Source: Alphaproteobacteria bacterium (GTDB lineage: Bacteria > Pseudomonadota > Alphaproteobacteria > Caulobacterales > Hyphomonadaceae). Taken from it: 64,000 nucleotides of DNA. A program made the position numbers and the translations under genes. The notes under the pieces were generated by a model that saw only the letters and a program-made list of their open reading frames with translations, ran no database searches and was not told where the DNA came from. Numbering within the stretch: position 1 is the first letter of the stretch; the number at the start of each line of letters is the position of its first letter. Below, piece by piece: positions 9,030 through 17,747 of this stretch. The stretch is taken from the NCBI GenBank assembly GCA_018969425.1, contig JAGWYJ010000007.1:62001-126000 (forward strand), given 5' to 3'.

Positions 9030-10721
9030 ATGACCTCCCTGACAAGTCATGTGCTCGGCGATACCTCAACGCCGCTTCTCGAGATCACGATCGGCGAAGC
9101 CCTCGAGGCGGCGGCGCGCCAGTGGGGTGATCGCGAGGCGCTGGTCTCGGTCCATCAGGGCGTACGCTGGAGCTATGGCGAACTTCTGTCCCGTGCGGAT
9201 CGTCTCGCCTCGGGTCTCTTGGAGCTCGGCCTGGTCCCGGGCGACAGGGTCGGCGTCTGGGCGCCGAATTGCGCTGAGTGGACGCTGGTTCAGTTCGCAA
9301 CGGCCCGAGTGGGGCTTATTCAGGTCAACATCAATCCCGCCTATCGGTCATCCGAACTGGAGTACACGCTCAACAAGGTCGGCGTTAAGGCTCTGATCTG
9401 CGCGCGCGCCCACAAGTCGAGCCGTTATGTCGAGATGGTCAATGAGCTGGCGCCGGAGATTAGCGACGCGCGGCCGGGGATGATCCGCGCTGCGCGGGCC
9501 CCCCATCTAAGGGCGGTGATCGAGATCGGTCCGTTCGCCGATCCAGGCTGGATGACCTTCGAGGAGCTCATCGACGTGGGTCGCAAGGGGCCTGCAACTC
9601 GCGTCCGCGATATCGCGGAAGGTCAGCGCGCGACGCAGCCTATCAACATTCAGTTCACGAGCGGAACCACCGGCCTTCCGAAGGGCGCGACCCTGTCGCA
9701 TCGAAATCTTCTGAACAACGCCCGATTTGTTGGTCAGGGCATGCGCCTCGGGCAGGATGATCGGCTTTGCATTCCAGTTCCGCTTTATCACTGTTTCGGC
9801 ATGGTGATGGGCAATCTCAGCTGTCTGGTTCACGGCTCGGCCATGATCTATCCGTCCGAGGCGTTCGACCCCTGGGCCGTCCTTCATGCGCTTGCCGCCG
9901 AGCGGTGCACCGCGCTTCACGGCGTTCCCACCATGTTTATAGCGGAACTCGAGCATCCTGAGTTCGAGCAGTTCGACCTCTCCACTCTTCGTACCGGTCT
10001 GATGGCAGGATCGCCCTGTCCGGTCGAGGTCATGAAGCGGGTCATGGATCGCATGAATATGCGTGAGGTGGGGATCGCCTATGGCATGACAGAGACCAGT
10101 CCGGTCAGCTTCCAGACAGCATTCGATGATCCTATCGAGCGTCGGGTCTCAACCGTGGGTCGTGTCCAACCGCATCTTGAGGTTAAGGTTGTCGGACCTG
10201 ACGGAGGGGCCGTTCCGCGAGGGGAGCCCGGAGAGCTATGCACGCGGGGATATTCCGTCATGCTTGGGTATTGGGAGGATCCCGAAAAGACTGCCGAGGC
10301 TGTGGACCCGGACGGGTGGATGCATACGGGCGATCTGGCCGTTCTCGACGAGGAAGGCTACGGCAACATCGTCGGCCGCATCAAGGACATGGTGATACGG
10401 GGAGGGGAGAACATCTACCCTCGCGAAGTTGAAGAGTATCTTTTTCGTCATCCGAAGGTGGAGGATGTGCAGGTGGTGGGCGTCCCCGATCGGAAGTACG
10501 GCGAAGAGCTCTGCGCCTGGATCCGGCTGCGCCATGGAGAACGGGCCAGCGAGCAGGAAATCATCGAGTTCTGCAGGGAACGCATCGCGCACTACAAGAT
10601 CCCGCGCTATGTGCGGTTTGTGGACGCCTTCCCCATGACAGTGACAGGAAAGGTGCAAAAATTCGAAATCCGCAGGGCCATGATCGCTGAGCTTGGACGG
10701 GTCGAGGAGACTACCGCCTGA
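9030..10721 (+). CDS. Medium/long-chain acyl-CoA synthetase (ACSF2/FadD-like)
   Basis: A 563-residue member of the ANL superfamily that activates a carboxylic acid to its CoA thioester through an acyl-adenylate. Visible motifs are the ATP-binding P-loop [10 protein letters not shown] (about residue 210), YGMTETSP (about 352), [22 protein letters not shown] with the hinge region, [12 protein letters not shown], and the catalytic lysine in TVTGKVQK near residue 537. The N-terminal layout resembles human ACSF2 and bacterial fatty-acyl-CoA synthetases. ATG at 9030 with GGAG at 9018 is chosen over the upstream TTG. The SDR-like gene follows closely, suggesting one transcription unit. The chain-length or ring preference cannot be read from sequence. 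Confidence 0.9.
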   Translation: MTSLTSHVLGDTSTPLLEITIGEALEAAARQWGDREALVSVHQGVRWSYGELLSRADRLASGLLELGLVPGDRVGVWAPNCAEWTLVQFATARVGLIQVNINPAYRSSELEYTLNKVGVKALICARAHKSSRYVEMVNELAPEISDARPGMIRAARAPHLRAVIEIGPFADPGWMTFEELIDVGRKGPATRVRDIAEGQRATQPINIQFTSGTTGLPKGATLSHRNLLNNARFVGQGMRLGQDDRLCIPVPLYHCFGMVMGNLSCLVHGSAMIYPSEAFDPWAVLHALAAERCTALHGVPTMFIAELEHPEFEQFDLSTLRTGLMAGSPCPVEVMKRVMDRMNMREVGIAYGMTETSPVSFQTAFDDPIERRVSTVGRVQPHLEVKVVGPDGGAVPRGEPGELCTRGYSVMLGYWEDPEKTAEAVDPDGWMHTGDLAVLDEEGYGNIVGRIKDMVIRGGENIYPREVEEYLFRHPKVEDVQVVGVPDRKYGEELCAWIRLRHGERASEQEIIEFCRERIAHYKIPRYVRFVDAFPMTVTGKVQKFEIRRAMIAELGRVEETTA

Positions 10722-10782
10722 GATGACGGGCGGCTTAATTGTGAAAAAGACGAGCCGGCTGGAAAAAGGGGAGATGAGGCAC

Positions 10783-11496
10783 ATGGTCGAGCGCAAGGGC
10801 GTTCTGGTCACGGATGTGAGGGGTTTCGCCAACCCGGTGATCGCGCGGCGTCTCTTGGACGCCGGCGCTGCAGTTGTCGGCGCCGATCCGTCCGTCGAGA
10901 CGGACACGCGCGAGGACGGCCTCGACCTGGTGGCCTGGTCGGATCCGGCTCGGATCGTTGAGAGCGCGGTTGATCGCCTTGGGGGACGTTTGGACGCCAT
11001 TGTGATCTCGCCGGCCATGCCGGCTCCGCGTACCCCGGTCGAGACCCTCAGCGCCGACGTGCTAGAGGCCTATTTTGGTCGGATCGCCATCCAGTCCCTT
11101 CTCTTCGCCGCGGCCGCAGCGGCCCACATGCGGCGGGCGAAATCAGGACGGATTGTTTTTGGGACATCTTCGGGTCCGATCGGCGGAATTCCCGGCTTCG
11201 CCGCCTACGCGGCTGCCCGATCAGCGGTGAACGGCGTGGTGAGAACGCTGGCTCTCGAGCTGGCCTCTGACGGCGTTTCGGTGAATGCGGTCGCCCCGAA
11301 TTTTATCCAGACCGAGACTTACTATCCGCGTGCGCTTCTCGAGGATCCTGTGAAGGGACCCAAACTCTTGGCGCGCGTGCCCATGGGCAGGCTCGGGGAG
11401 GCCGATGAGGTCGCCTCGGTCATCGAGCTTCTCGCACTTGGCCGCTCGGGCTTTGTGTCCGGTCAGGTCATACCGATCTCGGGGGCATGGTGCTGA
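10783..11496 (+). CDS. SDR-fold protein with halohydrin-dehalogenase-type active site
   Basis: A 237-residue short-chain dehydrogenase/reductase-fold protein, but the usual glycine-rich TGxxxGxG cofactor motif is replaced by T10-DVRG-F15-A-N17, and the catalytic lysine is an arginine: S129, Y142, R146 spaced S-x12-Y-x3-R. This spacing equals the Ser-Tyr-Arg triad fingerprint of halohydrin dehalogenases (HheC S132/Y145/R149). The T-x4-F-x-G signature is met except that the last Gly is Asn. Segments such as IVFGTSSGPIGG, NAVAPNFIQTETYY and FVSGQVIPISGAW also align with HheC by eye. ATG 10783 is preferred because AAGGGGAG lies 9 bases upstream; ATGs at 10723 and 10774 are less well placed. It could instead be a degenerate oxidoreductase or other NAD-independent SDR. 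Confidence 0.7.
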   Translation: MVERKGVLVTDVRGFANPVIARRLLDAGAAVVGADPSVETDTREDGLDLVAWSDPARIVESAVDRLGGRLDAIVISPAMPAPRTPVETLSADVLEAYFGRIAIQSLLFAAAAAAHMRRAKSGRIVFGTSSGPIGGIPGFAAYAAARSAVNGVVRTLALELASDGVSVNAVAPNFIQTETYYPRALLEDPVKGPKLLARVPMGRLGEADEVASVIELLALGRSGFVSGQVIPISGAWC

Positions 11497-11574
11497 AAAG
11501 GTGCGGGCGTCGGGTTTCTGAGACGGTTTCAGGCAATCGAGACAACAGCGCGCCTCAGCGTCCGCCGGATGAAA

Positions 11575-11596
11575 GCTGACCGGTGACCTGGTCAGC
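11575..11596. terminator. Hairpin between convergent SDR and TetR genes
   Basis: Arms GCTGACC (11575-11581) and GGTCAGC (11590-11596) flank an 8-base loop. The right arm overlaps the stop codon of the TetR gene, so the structure could end transcription from either side. Confidence 0.45.
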
Positions 11597-12173
11597 CTCG
11601 GGCCGGAATGACAGTCCGCAGCACCTGGCTGAAGATCCGCTTCCATTCTTGGGGCGTTCGCTCGCCGAACAGATGCTGCAGTTTGCCTTCGAGCTCCAGC
11701 GCGGCGAGGCCGTGGGCAATCGACCAGACGGCCAGAATGGGTGCGGGGTCAGCGATCTCGCCCGAGAGGTTTGAGCCTACGACGGCTTCAACAAGGAGGC
11801 GGAAGCTGCGATCAGCGGCGGCTTTCGCTTCGGGGTGGTGGCCGATATCAACCATTTCGTCCCGAAACATGAGCCGAAAGAGAGCGCGATGCTCGATCGC
11901 AAAACGGATGTAGGCCTCTCCCATGCTCTCTAGACGCTCGTCCGCGGTATCGGCCGCTGATGAGCCCTCGCTCATATAGGCGTGGAGCTGCTCGAACCCG
12001 TTCCGGACGAGTTCCGCCAGAATGGTCTCTCTGTCCGGAAAGTAGTGGTAGGGGGCCTGATGGCTGACATGGGCCCGCCGAGCGGCTTCGCGCATGCTGA
12101 ACGCGCGAAGTCCGTTCTCGTCGATGAGCTCAAGGCTCGCCTTCAGAATGGCCGTTCTGACGTCTTCGCTCAC
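11592..12173 (-). CDS. TetR/AcrR-family repressor of the adjacent RND efflux operon
   Basis: The N-terminal TetR helix-turn-helix is clear (RTAILKASLELIDENG, then FSMREAARRAHVSHQAPYHYF), followed by a variable ligand-binding domain with the FRLMFRDEM and AVWSIAHGLA segments of the WHG-type C-terminal domain. I place the start at GTG 12173 (193 residues). An upstream in-frame ATG at 12257 would run coding sequence through two palindromic operator repeats and overlap the divergent gene, and TetR proteins normally begin close to the HTH. GGAG lies about 11 bases before the GTG. Divergence from the membrane-fusion protein with a double operator between them argues that it represses the pump and itself, with an unknown inducer. 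Confidence 0.9.
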   Translation of the reverse strand: MSEDVRTAILKASLELIDENGLRAFSMREAARRAHVSHQAPYHYFPDRETILAELVRNGFEQLHAYMSEGSSAADTADERLESMGEAYIRFAIEHRALFRLMFRDEMVDIGHHPEAKAAADRSFRLLVEAVVGSNLSGEIADPAPILAVWSIAHGLAALELEGKLQHLFGERTPQEWKRIFSQVLRTVIPARG

Positions 12174-12194
12174 GAGAAAATCAACTCCGACGGA

Positions 12195-12229
12195 CTTGAC
12201 ACTGTCAGGGCGCGGCTTGACAGTGTCAG
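12195..12229. promoter_or_regulatory. Double palindromic operator for the TetR/RND divergent promoter
   Basis: Two 14-bp direct repeats, CTTGACACTGTCAG (12195-12208) and CTTGACAGTGTCAG (12216-12229), differ at one base. Each contains the 11-bp palindrome TGACA-N-TGTCA, centred at 12202 and 12223, exactly 21 bp or two helical turns apart. TTGACA within each repeat can serve as a -35 element toward the efflux genes, so a bound repressor would block RNA polymerase. Confidence 0.75.
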
Positions 12230-12255
12230 AAGCGCGTCTTTCCGGTAGGTGGCAC

Positions 12256-13299
12256 ATGAGCAGGCGTTTGTCAGCAGTCCGGACGTGGGCTTTAGCGTCG
12301 CTCGTCTGTTTTGTGGGAGTAACGGCCTGTCAGAGGGCTGAAGAGGCCGCGCCCCCGGCGCCTGAGGGGGCTGGGCAGGCGATACTCGTGGAGGCTGTGA
12401 CGCTCGCCGCAGGCGCAGGAGAGGCTCGCATTCGCCTCAGCGGGCTGGTGGAGTTCAAGCGCGAAACGGCCCTGTCCTTTGGAGCGCCGGGTGAGATCGA
12501 AAGCGTTCGGGTCGATCAGGGAGATCGCGTATCTGCAGGACAGACCCTCGCCACGCTTCGCAGGACCCAGGGAGGCGCAGACGCGGAGGAATCCGCGATC
12601 GCCCGCCGGACAGCGGAGCTTCAGCTCTCCCGGACGCAAACTCTGTTCGAGAAGGGCTTCGCCTCTCAGGCGGCGCTCGATAACGCCCGCCTGGCCCTTG
12701 AGCGCGTTCGTGAGACCGCGGCGATTATCGCTCCGGCCTCAGGGGTCGTTTTGAGGCGATCAGCCGAGCGCGGACAGATCGTCAACGCGGGTCAGGCCGT
12801 CCTTTGGCTTGGCGAGAGCGCCGCCGGCCGCATCGTCCGCGCCTCGGCCACAGGCGAGCAGGCCGCTCTGATTATGAAAGGCGCCGCCGCCGAAGTTCGA
12901 ATACGATCCGCGGTCTCTGTCCCGGGTCGAGTCGAGCGGATCGCCGCCAAGAGCGATGACATGACCGGGGCGTTTGAGGTCGAGGTTAAGCTCGACAACG
13001 GCGCGGACCTCCGGAGCGGAGAAGTCGCCGAGGTGATCGTTGCGGCCGGGCCGGGCGCATCCTCGCGTTCTCAGGGGTTTGTTGTTCCGGCCCTCGCTCT
13101 GATTGACGGACGAGCCGATCAGGGAGTGGTCTATGTGATCGACGACACCGGCGCCGCGCGACGCAGAGCGGTAGAGACGGGCGGGGTCACCGATGAGGGC
13201 GTCCTGATACTCAAGGGGCTTCTCGCTGGGGATCGCGTGGTGACCCGCGGCGCCGCGCTTCTGCGCGAGGGCGATCCCGTTCGCCTCGCGGCCCAATAG
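12256..13299 (+). CDS. RND efflux periplasmic adaptor (membrane fusion) lipoprotein
   Basis: A 347-residue HlyD/AcrA-type adaptor. It has a lipoprotein signal peptide (LASLVCFVGVTAC, with the Cys as acylation site), a biotinyl-lipoyl-like half motif (SFGAPGEIESVRVDQGDRVSAGQTLATL), a short coiled-coil hairpin, the second half motif (AIIAPASGVVLRRSAERGQIVNAGQ), then beta-barrel and membrane-proximal domains. It bridges the inner-membrane pump and an outer-membrane channel. ATG at 12256 has AGGTGG upstream; the longer reading from 12094 is antisense to the repressor and is not credible. The RND gene follows after 15 bp, forming an operon under the TGACANTGTCA operators. Confidence 0.92.
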   Translation: MSRRLSAVRTWALASLVCFVGVTACQRAEEAAPPAPEGAGQAILVEAVTLAAGAGEARIRLSGLVEFKRETALSFGAPGEIESVRVDQGDRVSAGQTLATLRRTQGGADAEESAIARRTAELQLSRTQTLFEKGFASQAALDNARLALERVRETAAIIAPASGVVLRRSAERGQIVNAGQAVLWLGESAAGRIVRASATGEQAALIMKGAAAEVRIRSAVSVPGRVERIAAKSDDMTGAFEVEVKLDNGADLRSGEVAEVIVAAGPGASSRSQGFVVPALALIDGRADQGVVYVIDDTGAARRRAVETGGVTDEGVLILKGLLAGDRVVTRGAALLREGDPVRLAAQ

Positions 13300-13314
13300 A
13301 GTCGGGGGGCGCAC

Positions 13315-16300
13315 ATGCAGGCGATTACCCGATTTTTTGTCGATCGTTGGCAGCTGACCCTCGTCCTCTTCGCCATGCTTCTGGCTTTAGGGGTGGGATC
13401 GGTCGGATCGATTCCCAAGTCCGAGGATCCGATCGTCAGCTTTCCTGCTGTGGGAGTGACGGTCGTGCTTCCCGGCGCCGACGCCGGCCAGATGGAGCGT
13501 GTGGTCGCTATTCCTATCGAGACCGCCCTTAATGGTCTTGAGGATGTCGTCGACATCTCCTCCACCAGCCAGGCGGGTCTTGCATCCATTTCCGTCGAGT
13601 TCGTCTACGGCGTTGATCCTGAGAAGAAGTACGATGAGGTTGTTCGTGAGCTAAACGTCATACGAGGAACCCTGCCGCAGGGAGTGACCCTTCTGCGTGC
13701 TGACCGGGCCAATCCCGCACAGACCAATATCGTGCAGATGGCTCTGGTGAGCGAGACAGAGAGCTTTCGGCGAATGGAAGCGTACGCGCGAGATCTTCGC
13801 GACGCCATCGAGCGTGCGCCCGGGGTTCAGCAGGCGGAAATCTGGGGCGCGCCGCAGGCTGAAGTACGGGTCAGTCCTGACCTCGACCGACTGGCGGCGT
13901 ATCGGTTGCCTCTCGCAGGTCTTCTTGACGCTCTCCAGAGGGAGGGTGCGGACCTTCCCATCGGATCCGTCGAGAGTTCGGGGCGGAGGTTCAATGTTGA
14001 GGCTACCGGGCCCTTCGAAAGTCTGGAGGAGATCCGTAATGTCGTTCTGAGAGCCTCGGGGGGAACCCTTGTGCGCATCGGCGATGTGGCGAGCGTCGAG
14101 TGGACGAACGACGAGCCGACGCACATCACGCGCTATAACGGTGAGCGCGCCCTGTTCGTCACGGCCCGCGCCAAGCTCGGAGCTACGATATTTGATGTCG
14201 TAGCGGGAATTGATCGCGAGACCGCCTCGTTTGCGGACCGTCTGCCTCCGGAGATCCGGCTCGAGCGCGGCTTCGATCAGTCCGAGACAGTCGCACATCG
14301 ACTATCGTCACTCGCGCGGGATTTCGGGATTGCGCTCGCGCTGGTGCTGCTGACGCTTCTTCCGCTCGGCTTCAGAGCCTCGATCGTGGTCATGATTTCC
14401 GTCCCCTTCTCCTTTGCGATCGGGGTCGTGGCTCTCGATCTCATGGGCTACTCGCTGAACCAGCTGTCCATCGCCGGCTTTGTTCTTGCTCTCGGACTTC
14501 TGGTGGATGACTCCATTGTGGTGACCGAGAACATCGCCCGCAGGCTCCGCGAGGGACTGACCCCACGTAACGCCGCCATCGCCGGCGTCGAGGAGATAAA
14601 CGTCGCTGTGCTTGGTTGCACCGCGACGCTTCTTCTGGCCTTCCTTCCCCTGCTCAATCTTCCGGAAGCGGCCGGAGATTTCACCCGTTCCCTGCCCATG
14701 GCTGTCGTTTGCACGGTCGCCGCCTCTCTGGTGGTGGCGCTGACGATCGTGCCGTTTCTCGCCAGCAGACTTCTGCCGCGCCATGGCCGCGAAAACGTCG
14801 TGCTCGAGGTCGTGATGGGAGGAATCCATGCTTTCTACCGACCCATCCTGAAGGCGGCGCTCGGCGCGCCGCGTGTGACCGTGATCGCAGGCCTGGCTCT
14901 GTTCGCCGCGTCACTGAGCCTTGTGCCGAAGCTGGGCTTCAGCCTGTTTCCGGAAAACGACAGTCCCTACTTCATGGTTGAGGTCGAGCTCGCGGAAGGC
15001 TCGACGATCGCGGAGACCGATCGCGCCGTGCTGTTCGCCGATGGCGTCATGGCCGCCCATCCGGACATCACATGGCGCTTCGCCAACTCAGGCCGTGGAA
15101 ATCCGCGCGTCTACTATAACGAGACCCCTTCTGAGCAGAGAAGCAATGTCGGGGCCATCTATGCCCGCTTTGACGAGTGGGACACCGAAGAGGGGCCTGC
15201 GCGTCTTGAGACCCTGCGCAATGAGCTCGAAGCCTTTCCCGGCGCAGTCTTCAACGTGAAGCGCTTCCTGAACGGCCCGCCGATCGCAGCGCCGATCGAG
15301 GTGCGCATACAGGGCGCAGATATCGAGGTTCTGAGTGACATCGCAGGTCGGGTGGAGGCGGTCCTTGAAGAGACCGAGGGGGTGCGCAACATCCGCAATC
15401 CTCTGGCCGATCGTCTTCTTGATCTTGATCTTGGCATCGACACGGAGGCGGCGGCGCTACGGGGTATCGCCCCAGGTGCGATCGATTCGACCTTGCGGAT
15501 CGCGGTCAGCGGCGTTCAGGCGGCGTCTTTTCGCGACCCGGTGGGCGACGCCTATCCCATCATGATACGCGGTCCTCGCTCCGAGCGCGTTCAGGTCAGC
15601 GACCTCGATCGTCTCTATCTTTGGACGGACAGCGGATCGGCCGCCGCGCTGTCTGAGTTCTCGGATCCTAAGCTGTCATCAGGACCCGCCCGCATCAGTC
15701 GCTATAATCGCGAGCGTCTCGCATCGGTCAGCGCCTTTACCGAGACGGGTCAGTTGACCGGAGAAGTCAATGATCGTGTAGCCGCAAGGCTCTCGGAACT
15801 TCGTCTGCCGCCCGGCTACACCATTGATTACGGAGGAGTGGCCGAAGCTCAGTCAGAAAGCTTTTCGGGTCTCGCTCCGGCAATCGTGATCGCGGCCTTT
15901 GGGGTCATGGCTGTTCTGCTGCTCGAATTCGGGTCTTTCGCCGTTGCAGGGATCGTGGCCTTCGTTATCCCCTTCGGCGTGATGGGCGGCCTGATAGCCC
16001 TGTATCTTGCGGGTGAAAGCTTGTCTTACACCTCGATCATCGGGTTCATCGCCCTCATAGGCATAGAGATTAAGAACTCGATCCTCCTCGTGGAGTTCGC
16101 CAATCAGCAGCGGGCGAGGGGAGTGCCCTTGCGTGAGGCGGTCGAACGTGCAGGCGAGATACGCTTTCTCCCTGTCCTTTTGACCTCCCTGACGGCGATC
16201 GGCGGTCTCATTCCTCTCGCTGTCGAGGGCTCACCCCTCTATTCGCCTCTGGCGTTCGTCATCATCGGAGGTCTTATCAGCTCGACCCTCATCGCCCGTA

Positions 16301-16383
16301 TCGTCACGCCCCCGATGTACCTGTTGCTTGCGCCCAAAGACGTCGTTCCAGCTGACTCGGAGGCGCCGGACGCGGGTCATTGA
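13315..16383 (+). CDS. RND-family multidrug efflux inner-membrane transporter
   Basis: A 1022-residue resistance-nodulation-division pump with the expected two sets of transmembrane helices and large periplasmic loops. The proton-relay residues are visible: paired aspartates in LGLLVDDSIVVTENIAR (TM4) and a lysine in IEIKNSILLVEFANQ (TM10). It shows the typical N-terminal ITRFFVDRWQLTLVLFAMLL helix and IPKSEDP segment seen in HAE-1-like and related pumps. Together with the upstream adaptor it would expel hydrophobic compounds using the proton gradient. No outer-membrane TolC-like gene follows, so a channel must come from elsewhere. Substrate range is not readable from sequence. Confidence 0.93.
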   Translation: MQAITRFFVDRWQLTLVLFAMLLALGVGSVGSIPKSEDPIVSFPAVGVTVVLPGADAGQMERVVAIPIETALNGLEDVVDISSTSQAGLASISVEFVYGVDPEKKYDEVVRELNVIRGTLPQGVTLLRADRANPAQTNIVQMALVSETESFRRMEAYARDLRDAIERAPGVQQAEIWGAPQAEVRVSPDLDRLAAYRLPLAGLLDALQREGADLPIGSVESSGRRFNVEATGPFESLEEIRNVVLRASGGTLVRIGDVASVEWTNDEPTHITRYNGERALFVTARAKLGATIFDVVAGIDRETASFADRLPPEIRLERGFDQSETVAHRLSSLARDFGIALALVLLTLLPLGFRASIVVMISVPFSFAIGVVALDLMGYSLNQLSIAGFVLALGLLVDDSIVVTENIARRLREGLTPRNAAIAGVEEINVAVLGCTATLLLAFLPLLNLPEAAGDFTRSLPMAVVCTVAASLVVALTIVPFLASRLLPRHGRENVVLEVVMGGIHAFYRPILKAALGAPRVTVIAGLALFAASLSLVPKLGFSLFPENDSPYFMVEVELAEGSTIAETDRAVLFADGVMAAHPDITWRFANSGRGNPRVYYNETPSEQRSNVGAIYARFDEWDTEEGPARLETLRNELEAFPGAVFNVKRFLNGPPIAAPIEVRIQGADIEVLSDIAGRVEAVLEETEGVRNIRNPLADRLLDLDLGIDTEAAALRGIAPGAIDSTLRIAVSGVQAASFRDPVGDAYPIMIRGPRSERVQVSDLDRLYLWTDSGSAAALSEFSDPKLSSGPARISRYNRERLASVSAFTETGQLTGEVNDRVAARLSELRLPPGYTIDYGGVAEAQSESFSGLAPAIVIAAFGVMAVLLLEFGSFAVAGIVAFVIPFGVMGGLIALYLAGESLSYTSIIGFIALIGIEIKNSILLVEFANQQRARGVPLREAVERAGEIRFLPVLLTSLTAIGGLIPLAVEGSPLYSPLAFVIIGGLISSTLIARIVTPPMYLLLAPKDVVPADSEAPDAGH

Positions 16384-16476
16384 GGGAATTTTGGACAGAC
16401 GGACACAAGGATGCTGGCGCTCGCCGGCGTTTGAGGGAAAATGCCATGAGCTCAACACCCCGCCGGGAGATACGCC

Positions 16477-17745
16477 ATGGATTTCGACCTGCCGCCGGAT
16501 CTGGCCGAATATCTCAAGATCCTGGATCGCTTCATAGAAACGCAGATCCGGCCGCTCGAGGAGGCGGACGACAATATCCGCTTCTTTGACCACCGCCGCG
16601 AGCATGCGCGAACCGACTGGGACAAGGGCGGGCTTCCGCGGCCTGAATGGGAGGAGCTCCTGTCGGAGGCCCGACGTCGCGCGGACGAAGCGGGCCATTA
16701 TCGTTTTGCGCTTCCTAAGGAGCTCGGAGGACGCGCTGGCGGCAATCTGGCCATGGCTGTCATTCGGGAACATTTTGCTGCACGCGGCCTGGGTCTCCAT
16801 AACGATCTGCAGAATGAGCACTCGATCGTCGGCAATACGGTCGGCGCCATGCTCATGTGGGCCTACGGCACGCCTGAGCAGAAGCGGGACTGGCTGGAGG
16901 ATCTCGTCACCGGAAAGCGCCATTTCGGCTTCGGCATCACCGAGCCTGCCCATGGATCGGACGCCACCCATATGGAGACCCGCGCCGTTCGGGATGGAGA
17001 CGACTGGATCATAAATGGCGAGAAGACGTGGAACACCGGCGTACATACGGCTAGTCACGATCTCATTTTCGCACGAACGGGCGGCAAGGCCGGAGATGCT
17101 GGCGGCATCACCGCTTTTCTGGTTCCGATTGATGCGCCGGGCTTCCGGATCGAGACCTATCTCTGGACGTTCAACATGCCGACGGATCACGCTCATGTGA
17201 CGCTCAGAGATGTCCGCGTCCCGCGCGCTGCCGTCTTCGGGGGCGAGGGGCGTGGTCTTCAGGTCGTTCAGCACTTCTTCAATGAGAACCGGATCCGGCA
17301 AGCCGCCTCCAGCCTGGGGGCGGCGCAGTATTGTATAAACGAGGCCATCGCGTATGCCCGGGAGCGTAAGCCGTTCGGCAAACCGCTGGCCTCCAATCAG
17401 GCGATCCAGTTCCCCCTGGTGGAGCTCCAGACGCAGTGCGAGATGCTGCGCACGCTTATCCATAAGACCGCCTGGCTTATGGATCGCGACGGCGCCTTCT
17501 CCGTCTCGGACAAAGTCTCGATGTGCAATTACTGGGGCAATCGACTCTGTTGCGAGGCGGCGGATCGGGCGATGCAGATCCACGGCGGTCTGGGCTATTC
17601 GCGACACAAGCCCTTCGAGCACATCTATCGTCATCACCGACGGTATCGGATCACAGAAGGGGCCGAAGAGATCCAGATGCGGCGAGTAGCGGGTTATCTC
17701 TTTGGATTCATGAGTCAGCGGGCGCCGAAGGGGGTCGAGGAGTGA
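16477..17745 (+). CDS. Acyl-CoA dehydrogenase, ACAD11/LvaC-like
   Basis: A 422-residue flavoprotein of the acyl-CoA dehydrogenase family, longer than the usual 380. Motifs include FGITEPAHGSDATHMET (FAD/substrate loop), WIINGEKTWNTGV, ERKPFGKPLASNQAIQF, AMQIHGGLGY, and ITEGAEEIQ near the C-terminus, in which E394 occupies the normal catalytic-base position. The segment IYRHHRRYRITEGAEEIQMRRVAGY resembles ACAD10/11-type proteins. The next gene, 2 bases downstream, is an aminoglycoside-phosphotransferase-fold kinase. In mammalian ACAD10/11 and the Pseudomonas levulinate pathway (LvaA/LvaC) this enzyme pair converts 4-hydroxyacyl-CoA through a phosphorylated intermediate. GGGAG lies upstream of the ATG. 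Confidence 0.88.
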   Translation: MDFDLPPDLAEYLKILDRFIETQIRPLEEADDNIRFFDHRREHARTDWDKGGLPRPEWEELLSEARRRADEAGHYRFALPKELGGRAGGNLAMAVIREHFAARGLGLHNDLQNEHSIVGNTVGAMLMWAYGTPEQKRDWLEDLVTGKRHFGFGITEPAHGSDATHMETRAVRDGDDWIINGEKTWNTGVHTASHDLIFARTGGKAGDAGGITAFLVPIDAPGFRIETYLWTFNMPTDHAHVTLRDVRVPRAAVFGGEGRGLQVVQHFFNENRIRQAASSLGAAQYCINEAIAYARERKPFGKPLASNQAIQFPLVELQTQCEMLRTLIHKTAWLMDRDGAFSVSDKVSMCNYWGNRLCCEAADRAMQIHGGLGYSRHKPFEHIYRHHRRYRITEGAEEIQMRRVAGYLFGFMSQRAPKGVEE

Positions 17746-17747
17746 CT

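Noticed and set aside
12174-12257. Extra 28 N-terminal codons of the TetR gene
   Set aside because: They run through both operator palindromes and into the start of the divergent adaptor gene; TetR proteins start near the HTH.
16231-17637. 468-codon minus-strand open frame opposite the RND pump end and the ACAD11-like gene
   Set aside because: Both sense genes carry family motifs over the same bases; the antisense product has none.
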